Below, piece after piece: positions 6,706 to 11,916 of a DNA stretch of 11,916 nucleotides. Both the position numbers and the translations under genes were made by a program. This DNA is from Crocinitomicaceae bacterium (GTDB lineage: Bacteria; Bacteroidota; Bacteroidia; Flavobacteriales_D; Crocinitomicaceae): positions 1-11,916 of the forward strand of contig DQTF01000123.1 in the NCBI GenBank assembly GCA_015662935.1, in the 5' to 3' direction. The notes beneath the pieces were generated by a model that worked only from the letters and a program-made list of their open reading frames with translations, made no database searches and had not been told where the DNA came from. Positions within the stretch are counted from its first letter, which is position 1. Each line of letters starts with the position of its first letter.

Positions 6706-7293
6706 ATGCGTTCATTCATCTTTCTTTTAGCTATTTTATTTTTTGCAAGTTGCAGCAATCACGCAATAAAAGAAACGATTCGTGAGACAATTCCTATTGC
6801 TTCACAACAACTGAGCGTCGATACCATAAAAACAATGGAGAATCAACTTGTTTCTGAGGCAAAACAAGATTCAATTGAACAAGTAGTAATCGATAATTTT
6901 AATTTCTCTACTTATTACATTGTTGCTATTGATTCTGGAATGAATTATTACGACCTTCATGCAGCAATGCTTCATTCTCAAGAAACAACAAGTTTAAAAA
7001 TTGATTCTTTAGGAAGGTATTACGATGTGAAAAAAGATCTCATTTGTTTACCTGACACAGTATTTGATGAAGTATATCGAGGAGAATATTCCCCAAGAAG
7101 ATATCCTTCTGAGTTCTTGAGTATCGAGTATTATGATTTCTTCAACGATAATGCAACATACAAAAACATGATTCTGCTAGCAGCAATATACGAGAATAAG
7201 ACAAGTGCTGATAGTTTGCTAACTATTTTGAAAATAGATTACCCCAACAGTTTTACTGAAGCATCAAAAGTTTATGTTGGATGTATGCACTAA
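6706..7293 (+). CDS. Small lipoprotein of unknown function, possibly SPOR-like at the C-terminus
   Basis: The ATG at 6706 is chosen because it puts a canonical lipoprotein signal at the N-terminus (charged MR, hydrophobic 4-13, lipobox FASC with C16). The frame is open upstream to a TTG at 6652, but that would bury the signal peptide. The 195-residue product would be lipidated at C16 and anchored to a membrane. A polar region (17-60) precedes a folded part with YYIVAIDSGMNYYDL and, near the end, ILLAAIYENKTSADSLLTIL, whose pattern resembles a Bacteroidota SPOR-type peptidoglycan-binding fold. It ends in KVYVGCMH. SPOR similarity is a weak impression. It is divergent from the sigma-54 activator (105 bp apart), so that regulator might control it, though this is only proximity. 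A TATATTCG box (6687-6694) is a weak -7 candidate. The stop codon overlaps that of the convergent ABC permease by 4 bp. Confidence 0.7.
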   Translation: MRSFIFLLAILFFASCSNHAIKETIRETIPIASQQLSVDTIKTMENQLVSEAKQDSIEQVVIDNFNFSTYYIVAIDSGMNYYDLHAAMLHSQETTSLKIDSLGRYYDVKKDLICLPDTVFDEVYRGEYSPRRYPSEFLSIEYYDFFNDNATYKNMILLAAIYENKTSADSLLTILKIDYPNSFTEASKVYVGCMH

Positions 7294-8627
7294 GTTTTCC
7301 TAAGCCACTTGAAGATATGCTTCAAACGAACGCGGTGTCCAAATTGTAAAATTCCGTTCTTATACAATCTACTTGCAATCAATAACATCACAATTGCTGA
7401 TATTAGCAAAATAATCATTGACACATAAATCTGGTAGACCTCTCCTGCTCCATAACCCATTGTCAATTTAACCATCACGACCACCGGTGATGTGAATGGT
7501 AGGTATGCAAATAAACTCGCCATTGGACTTTCTGGATAATTGAGGGTGTAATAACCTGCGTATAGTGCTAAACAAAGTAGAAAAATTAGGGGTAAGACAA
7601 ACTGTTGTCCATCACTCTCAGAACCTGTAGTTGCGCCAACAGCAGCAAATAAAGCTCCATAGAAAAGATAGCCCAGAATGAAGAAAATGATGAAAAACCC
7701 TAAAATATTAGAGAACTGTAAACGCTCAAACACCAACTCTATGAATTGATTGTATTCTCTTGCAGCGAAGTGACTTTCTTGATACGATTGCTCTGCAGAG
7801 TCAATGACCAATTGCGTAACATTCATATTTCCTGCATCTAACATGTCTGGAAAAATATTTTCTCGCATAAAATAAAGACCAAAACCAATGATTATAAGCC
7901 AGAATGCAAACTGTAAAAATGCAGAAAAACCAATTCCAATGATCTTACCTAGCATTAATTGTTTCGGAGAAACAGATGCCAATAAAACCTCAACAATTCG
8001 ATTGCTTTTTTCATTTGCAACACTACGTAAGATGGTCATTCCAAAAAGGAAGATAAAGGCAAAAATCAATGCCCCAAAGAAAAGACCTGCCCAACCTTCT
8101 AGATTAGAAGACTCCTCATTAGGGTCGTAAACATTTGCAAAACGCAAGGTGAGGGGTTGTTTAATTTTTCGATAATCTTCTAAAGAAACCGTCTTAAAAC
8201 GTTCTATCAAAACTTCTTCTAGTCTTCTTTCCAAATGATATTGAACGCGCGATTGCATTCTCAAATCTGGTTCTTCTCTGAAGAATACAAAACCGATTTT
8301 ATTGGTCAACACTTTTTCGTTAACCTCGAGTAACGCATCAAATTTTTGATATTTTTTCCCTTCTGCGAAATCAGCATCATTGATAACACCATTGTAAAAA
8401 GAATAAGAAACAGCTCCACTCTTTCCTGGCATTATTTTGCTCTCCAACAAATTTCCATGATCAGCAACCAAAACATTCCAATGTTGTTTTGAGTTGCCTC
8501 CAAAAGTAAAAAGTAAAAAAATCATTGCAAGAACCGACAAAGGTCCTAAAACAGACAGTGTAATGAATGATCGAGTTCCAATTCGTTCTTTAAATTCTCT
8601 CAAGGCAATTAATAAACTATTTTTCAT
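7290..8627 (-). CDS. ABC-2 type exporter permease, NatB-like
   Basis: This 445-residue inner-membrane protein has one N-terminal helix (about 21-43), a large extracytoplasmic domain (about 44-178) and then a bundle of hydrophobic segments near 179-200, 227-253, 308-330, 342-363, 372-390 and 399-420. The cytoplasmic coupling segment NEKSNRIVEVLLASVSP (205-221), followed by LMLGKIIG, is the signature of NatB/YhaP-type ABC-2 permeases. NatAB of Bacillus exports sodium; other members export antibiotics or have unknown substrates, so the substrate here is not known. The start overlaps the end of the upstream ATPase gene by 11 bp, showing translational coupling and a two-gene transporter operon. 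A homodimer of this permease with two ATPases would be the usual stoichiometry. The stop overlaps the convergent lipoprotein gene by 4 bp. Confidence 0.88.
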   Translation of the reverse strand: MKNSLLIALREFKERIGTRSFITLSVLGPLSVLAMIFLLFTFGGNSKQHWNVLVADHGNLLESKIMPGKSGAVSYSFYNGVINDADFAEGKKYQKFDALLEVNEKVLTNKIGFVFFREEPDLRMQSRVQYHLERRLEEVLIERFKTVSLEDYRKIKQPLTLRFANVYDPNEESSNLEGWAGLFFGALIFAFIFLFGMTILRSVANEKSNRIVEVLLASVSPKQLMLGKIIGIGFSAFLQFAFWLIIIGFGLYFMRENIFPDMLDAGNMNVTQLVIDSAEQSYQESHFAAREYNQFIELVFERLQFSNILGFFIIFFILGYLFYGALFAAVGATTGSESDGQQFVLPLIFLLCLALYAGYYTLNYPESPMASLFAYLPFTSPVVVMVKLTMGYGAGEVYQIYVSMIILLISAIVMLLIASRLYKNGILQFGHRVRLKHIFKWLRKT

Positions 8628-9549
8628 CTGCCTCCTTTTTTACCGGTTGAACTAACTCAATAAATACATCTTGCATGGATGGAAGAATTTCCCACGCTGC
8701 CTCAATTTCAATTTGACCAATTAGTACTTTTAGTAAATCTTGAAAAGAATTCTCTCCTCTCATTTTAACTTTTGCCACAAATCGATCATCACCTAAAATA
8801 TCTTTATCAACTAGTTCAAAACCAGTCCAAAGTGCATTTACAAAAGCAATCATACTACCTCTAAAACGAACAGCATAGAGCCCTTCTTTGTTCTCTGATT
8901 GCAATTCAGTTATAGAACCTTCTGCAATTTTCTTTGAATCATGAATTAATATAGCCCTATCACAAATTTCTTCCACACTTTTCATATTGTGCGTTGAGAG
9001 AATGATTGTTCTTCCATCTGCTCGCATTTCGATTAATTCTTGCTTAATCAGTTCTACGTTAATTGGATCAAAACCGCTGAACGGTTCATCGAGAATCAAT
9101 AATTTAGGTTCATGTAGAACTGCGCAGATAAACTGTATTTTTTGCGCCATCCCTTTTGATAATTCTTCTATTCGTTTCTTTCTCCAGTCATTGATTTTAA
9201 ATTTATCGAACCAATAATCAATTTTTGCTAATGTGTCTTTTTTTGACAACCCTCTTAACCTTCCAAGAAATAAAACTTGATTCTGAACAGTCATGCTTTT
9301 ATACAATCCCCTCTCTTCTGGGAGATAACCTATATGTAACAAATCCTTCTCTGTCATCAGGTTACCTTCAAAACGAATAGAACCTTTATCTTGTTCAACA
9401 ATTCGATTGATGATACGGATAAGCGTTGTTTTTCCAGCACCGTTTGGTCCAAGTAATCCAAAAACCTCTCCTTTTCTCACCGAGAAAGACACGTCATTAA
9501 GTGCCTCTTTACGATAGAATGATTTTGATATGTTCTTAATTTCAAGCAT
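8617..9549 (-). CDS. ABC exporter ATPase, NatA-like with C-terminal DUF4162-type domain
   Basis: This 310-residue nucleotide-binding subunit has Walker A GPNGAGKTT (34-42), the family version of the Q-loop GYLPEERGLY (74-83, Glu in place of the usual Gln region), ABC signature LSKGMAQ (130-136), Walker B LLILDEPFSGFDP (150-162) and H-loop STH (185-187, H187). After the ATPase core, residues about 215-300 form a small domain ending in PSMQDVFIELV, the typical C-terminus of NatA/DrrA-type proteins (DUF4162-like). It energises the NatB-like permease encoded immediately downstream (11-bp overlap). The LPEERGLY loop and LSKGM signature are normal for this subfamily and should not be read as inactivation. 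The gene is first in its operon and diverges from a short-chain dehydrogenase across 64 bp containing a heptamer repeat. The gliding protein GldA was considered but no gldF/gldG-type neighbour is present. Confidence 0.92.
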   Translation of the reverse strand: MLEIKNISKSFYRKEALNDVSFSVRKGEVFGLLGPNGAGKTTLIRIINRIVEQDKGSIRFEGNLMTEKDLLHIGYLPEERGLYKSMTVQNQVLFLGRLRGLSKKDTLAKIDYWFDKFKINDWRKKRIEELSKGMAQKIQFICAVLHEPKLLILDEPFSGFDPINVELIKQELIEMRADGRTIILSTHNMKSVEEICDRAILIHDSKKIAEGSITELQSENKEGLYAVRFRGSMIAFVNALWTGFELVDKDILGDDRFVAKVKMRGENSFQDLLKVLIGQIEIEAAWEILPSMQDVFIELVQPVKKEADEK

Positions 9550-9577
9550 GCGGATGTGAAGATATACAAGAATTATG

Positions 9578-9603
9578 AATTAATAATTAATAATTAATAA
9601 TTA
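9578..9603. repeat. Heptanucleotide tandem repeat (AATTAAT, about 3.7 copies)
   Basis: AATTAAT is repeated head to tail at 9578-9584, 9585-9591 and 9592-9598, with a partial AATTA at 9599-9603 and no mismatch. It lies in the 64-bp spacer between the divergent ABC ATPase and dehydrogenase genes. The sequence TATCTTCG (9602-9609), a five-of-six match to the TAnnTTTG -7 box for the dehydrogenase, directly abuts it. The repeat would thus occupy the promoter spacer and -33 region, where copy-number change would shift spacing by 7 bp. Confidence 0.8.
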
Positions 9604-9613
9604 TCTTCGAAAA

Positions 9614-10381
9614 ATGAAGACAGCATTAATTACAGGAGCATCAAGTGGAATTGGTAAAGAACTAACTTACATCTTTGCTAAGAATGGCTATAATCTAATT
9701 CTTACAGCAAGAAGCAAAGATATTTTGGAAGAAATAAAGGAAGAATGTGAGAAGAAATATTCTATCAAAGCAGAAGTAGTTCCTCACGATTTATCTGTTC
9801 CAAATAGTGGGATTTCATTAGCAGAAATAATTCGGAAGAAAGAAATTCAAGTTGACGTTTTGGTGAACAATGCTGGATATGGAGATCACGGTCCTTTTGT
9901 TGAGTCAAACATGGAGAAAGGAATCAACATGATGAATTTGAATATGGTGAACCTCACAGAATTGACACTGATTTATTCGAAGGAAATGGTTGCTAGAAAT
10001 GAAGGGAAAATATTGAACGTAGCATCTACGGCAGCATTTCAACCGATGGCAAAATTTGGAATTTACGCAGCGACCAAAGCTTATGTTTTACATCTTACCG
10101 AAGCCATTCATTTTGAGTTAAAGGATACGAATGTTCATGTAACAGCTCTATGTCCTGGTGCAACTAAAACAGGTTTTGAAGAAGCTGCAGAAATGGGAGA
10201 CAACAAACTTTTTGACAAATTCGTAATGGATGCAAAAACAGTTGCTCAAGTTGGTTATGATGGTTTAATGAAAAACAAAGCTTACGTAATCCCAGGATTC
10301 AGAAATAAATTTTTAGCATTCTTAGGCGGCATTACACCTTTTAGGGGATTAATGATTTGGGTGACGAATAAATTGAGTTAA
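9614..10381 (+). CDS. Short-chain dehydrogenase/reductase (classical SDR)
   Basis: This 255-residue protein has a single Rossmann domain, the usual size for classical SDRs. Visible motifs are cofactor-binding TGASSGIG (7-14), R33 after the second strand (suggesting preference for NADP(H)), DL at 59-60, NNAG (85-88), N110 and the catalytic S138 with Y151-x3-K155. PGATKTGF follows, as in SDRs. The C-terminus (AYVIPGFRNKFLAFLGGITP) fits the DltE/YqjQ-like group of uncharacterised oxidoreductases. The substrate is unknown and no pathway partner is adjacent. It diverges from the NatAB-like operon. The ATG is only 5 bases from a possible -7 box, so a very short or absent leader is possible. The TAA stop overlaps the stop of the convergent LRR gene by 4 bp. 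Confidence 0.9.
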   Translation: MKTALITGASSGIGKELTYIFAKNGYNLILTARSKDILEEIKEECEKKYSIKAEVVPHDLSVPNSGISLAEIIRKKEIQVDVLVNNAGYGDHGPFVESNMEKGINMMNLNMVNLTELTLIYSKEMVARNEGKILNVASTAAFQPMAKFGIYAATKAYVLHLTEAIHFELKDTNVHVTALCPGATKTGFEEAAEMGDNKLFDKFVMDAKTVAQVGYDGLMKNKAYVIPGFRNKFLAFLGGITPFRGLMIWVTNKLS

Positions 10382-11109
10382 TTGACAATAATTCGGAGTT
10401 GATTCGTCCTCTTAACGTATAGGCAATTCGGAACAACCGCAGTTTGGTCAATTTCTAGCAATTCAAAATAGCGCAAACCACACAACTCTTCAGGGATATA
10501 AATAAGGTATCCTGCATTTGACACGTAAAGTTCGCGAAGCATTCTTAATTTAATCAATGAAACAGGTAATTCTTTTAGTTCGTTTCTATTGAGATGTATG
10601 AATTGTAATTTTGTGCAATCGCCAATTGTTTTAGGTAAGGTGTCTAATTGGTTAAAATTCAATCTTAGCACAACTAATTCTTTCAAATTACCGATTTCAC
10701 TTGGAATTGTTTTGAGTCTGTTTTGGTTTAATACCAACTGCTCTAGTTTTTCTAACTCTCCAATTTCTTTTGGGAGTGAGTCAATGAGGTTATATGAAGC
10801 TGATAAAATTTCTAAATTCTTCAGTTTACTAATCGAAGTAGGCAATGTTGTGATATCATTTCTCCCGATATATAACTTCTCAAGGTTTATCAACTTGCCA
10901 ATATCATCAGGGATTTCTGTGAGTTTATTTCCGAAGAGTTTCAATACTTTTATTGATGTATTCTCAAAAACTTCTGGGGGGATTTCTGTCAAACCTCTTC
11001 TTGATAAATTGACGGTTGTTCCACTCATTGGAGCATCACCTATTGTGGTTAAACTCATACAAGAAGTCAAGAATAAAGTAACAAATAAATAGATATAATT
11101 TAACTTCAT
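10378..11109 (-). CDS. Leucine-rich repeat lipoprotein
   Basis: This 243-residue protein has a lipoprotein signal peptide (hydrophobic 5-14, lipobox LTSC with C17), so it should be membrane-anchored. Residues 40-223 consist of eight consecutive 23-24-residue leucine-rich repeats of the pattern LxxLPxxIxxLxxLxxLxLxxNx, with units starting near 40, 63, 86, 109, 132, 155, 178 and 202. The regular 23-residue period and the LP at the turn are those of the bacterial/plant-type 'ILP' LRR class. Such repeats form a curved protein-binding surface. The last unit is degenerate and is followed by a capping tail with C229. The binding partner is unknown; surface adhesion or envelope assembly would be plausible but is not shown. 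No RBS is evident. The gene is convergent with the SDR gene (4-bp stop overlap) and divergent from a small exported protein 110 bp away. Confidence 0.88.
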   Translation of the reverse strand: MKLNYIYLFVTLFLTSCMSLTTIGDAPMSGTTVNLSRRGLTEIPPEVFENTSIKVLKLFGNKLTEIPDDIGKLINLEKLYIGRNDITTLPTSISKLKNLEILSASYNLIDSLPKEIGELEKLEQLVLNQNRLKTIPSEIGNLKELVVLRLNFNQLDTLPKTIGDCTKLQFIHLNRNELKELPVSLIKLRMLRELYVSNAGYLIYIPEELCGLRYFELLEIDQTAVVPNCLYVKRTNQLRIIVN

Positions 11110-11219
11110 TGCTCTAATTTATTCAATTTTTCTATACAATTCATTTCTTTTAACGTATTTTTATGGTATATAAAGATATTGGCACACAATATGTATAGTA
11201 AATTACTAAATAAAAAACT

Positions 11220-11612
11220 ATGAAAAATATTAAAACATTAATTTTAAGCGCATTACTTATTTCAAGTACAGGAGTGTTTGCTCAAAAGACTACAAGTGAT
11301 TCAAAACAACTTAGAAAAGTTGAAAACCCACAAAGACTTTCTGTTCAACCTGTTTCAAAAGTTCAAACGCCTGAACGATTAGCGGCTTTAGAAACGAAGA
11401 AAATGTCAAAAGAATTGGGATTAAACTCAGTTCAAGTTTCGCAAATAATTCCACTGAACGAAGTTTTTCAAAAAGATTTGGCAACAATTAAAACTAGTAA
11501 AATGATGAATACTGCTAAAGTTGAAGCAAATAAAAGAATTGCCGAAACAAGATTGTCTAAATTTAAAGAGATTTTGACAAGCGAACAGTTCACAAAATAC
11601 ACTGGCAAGTAA
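11220..11612 (+). CDS. Small exported helical protein, Spy/CpxP-like or DUF4890-like
   Basis: This 130-residue protein has a clear signal peptide (hydrophobic 6-20, cut after VFA/Q22). The mature part is highly charged, predicted mostly helical, and free of Cys. It contains TPERLAALETKKMSKELGLN (50-69) with LNSVQ (68-72), and near the end EILTSEQFTKY (117-127). These two LTxxQ-like motifs and the layout are typical of small periplasmic Spy/CpxP-type chaperone-like proteins, and of Bacteroidota relatives annotated as DUF4890 or heavy-metal-sensor-like. In Spy/CpxP the motif marks helix turns of a cradle dimer that binds unfolded proteins; here function is inferred from pattern only. There is a strong terminator directly after it. 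The 110-bp upstream spacer is AT-rich and shows no convincing promoter to the eye. Confidence 0.78.
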   Translation: MKNIKTLILSALLISSTGVFAQKTTSDSKQLRKVENPQRLSVQPVSKVQTPERLAALETKKMSKELGLNSVQVSQIIPLNEVFQKDLATIKTSKMMNTAKVEANKRIAETRLSKFKEILTSEQFTKYTGK

Positions 11613-11625
11613 CATCCAACGATAC

Positions 11626-11658
11626 AAAAAAGGTCTTTTCTATGAAAAGGCCTTTTTT
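11626..11658. terminator. Bidirectional intrinsic terminator between convergent genes
   Basis: A 14-bp stem with one G-T wobble (arms 11626-11639 and 11645-11658) and a 5-base loop contains a GG(T/C)C core flanked by A and T runs on each side. The T run after the right arm ends transcription of the Spy-like gene. On the other strand the same hairpin follows the msrA stop codon and ends in six Ts. The right arm reaches the first base of the msrA stop codon. Confidence 0.88.
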
Positions 11659-11916
11659 TATTTCAAAGATTTTGAAAATACTCTTTTAAACTTATCAACT
11701 TTAGGTCTAACTACCGCTTGACAATACGCATTGCTCGAATTATTCTCTAAATAGTCTTTGTGATAATCTTCCGCAGGAAAAAACTCTGGAACTGAAGAGA
11801 TTTCCGTTACAATTGGATTTTCCCAAACGCCTTCTAGGTCTAACCGATCTTTATATTTAATTGCTATACTCTTCTGCTCTTCAGAATGATAGAAAATCAC
11901 AGAACGGTATTGTGAA
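11658..11916 (-). CDS. msrA: Peptide methionine sulfoxide reductase MsrA (C-terminal part; N-terminus cut by window edge)
   Basis: The frame is open to the right edge, and the first visible complete codons (from 11915) read SQYRSVIFYHSEEQ. This matches the family motif G(T/S)QYRSVIFYH, so the gene continues beyond the window; the GTG at 11900 is internal and not a start. Further MsrA features are NPIVTEI, FFPAEDYHKDYLENN (family AEDYHQDY) and YCQ, followed by a V-P-K-F tail ending in KSLK. MsrA reduces methionine-S-sulfoxide in proteins and free Met using thioredoxin. The catalytic GCFWC motif is in the missing N-terminal part, so activity and any secretion signal or MsrB fusion cannot be judged. 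It shares a bidirectional terminator with the convergent small exported protein. Confidence 0.93.
   Translation of the reverse strand, partial: SQYRSVIFYHSEEQKSIAIKYKDRLDLEGVWENPIVTEISSVPEFFPAEDYHKDYLENNSSNAYCQAVVRPKVDKFKRVFSKSLK

Noticed and set aside
8617..9549. Gliding-motility ATPase GldA, or an inactive ATPase because of the altered signature LSKGM and LPEERG loop
   Set aside because: The paired permease is NatB-like with its own N-terminal extracytoplasmic domain, and no GldF/GldG-type genes are present. The altered signature and loop are usual for NatA-type ATPases, and Walker A, Walker B and H-loop are intact.
10589..11092. Long plus-strand open frame of 167 codons opposite the LRR gene
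   Set aside because: It is fully antisense to the LRR gene, where repeat periodicity keeps the opposite frame open. It has no signal or motif of its own.
11898..11900. GTG as the start of an 80-residue MsrA-like ORF
   Set aside because: The frame stays open to the window edge, and the codons before it encode QYRS of the MsrA motif, so the gene is cut by the window.
1..11916. CRISPR arrays, tRNA or rRNA genes, insertion sequences, defence systems
   Set aside because: No spaced direct repeats, cloverleaf sequence, transposase or nuclease/toxin motifs were found on reading both strands. The only tandem repeat is the 26-bp heptamer tract.

Overview
The window looks like chromosomal DNA from a member of the Bacteroidota, most likely Flavobacteriales. 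This rests on the low GC content, the near absence of Shine-Dalgarno sequences, a few TAnnTTTG-type -7 boxes, the protein types (a short NtrC-type regulator without a DNA-binding domain, a NatAB-like ABC pair, small Bacteroidota-style exported proteins) and generally close sequence style. The assignment is an inference from these features and not a database match. No tRNA, rRNA, CRISPR array, insertion sequence or phage gene was seen.

Region 1 (1-3778, minus strand) is the distal or middle part of a surface-polysaccharide operon, transcribed right to left: a GT4-like glycosyltransferase, a non-hydrolysing UDP-GlcNAc 2-epimerase (WecB type), a PIG-L/LmbE-type sugar N-deacetylase and an LpxD-type N-acyltransferase that runs off the left edge. 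The junctions are -4, +3 and +2 bp, so the four are almost certainly one transcript. The order suggests a hexosamine that is epimerised and transferred, then de-N-acetylated and re-N-acylated, a chemistry parallel to LpxC/LpxD but on another glycan.

Region 2 (3859-5412, plus strand) holds two exported proteins of unknown function, one with a 'KPVIYLYP' core and one small protein with a HEAT-like helical stretch. They diverge from the polysaccharide operon.

Region 3 (5428-7293) has a 390-residue NtrC-family response regulator (receiver plus AAA+, no Fis-type HTH, GAFTSA instead of GAFTGA) on the minus strand, and divergent from it a small lipoprotein on the plus strand.

Region 4 (7290-9549, minus strand) is a two-gene NatA/NatB-like ABC exporter operon (ATPase first, permease second, 11-bp overlap). 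It diverges from a short-chain dehydrogenase (9614-10381) across a 64-bp spacer that carries a heptanucleotide tandem repeat.

Region 5 (10378-11916) has a leucine-rich-repeat lipoprotein (minus), a small Spy/CpxP-like or DUF4890-like exported protein (plus) and the C-terminal part of peptide methionine sulfoxide reductase MsrA (minus). The last two converge on a shared bidirectional hairpin terminator.

The region is compact: two convergent gene pairs overlap by four bases at their stop codons. The longest non-coding stretch is about 110 bp, so no gap over 300 bp needs comment. The most unusual content is the deacetylase/acyltransferase pair, the HTH-less sigma-54 activator with an altered sigma-54 contact loop, the KPVIYLYP protein, and the heptamer repeat in a divergent promoter region.
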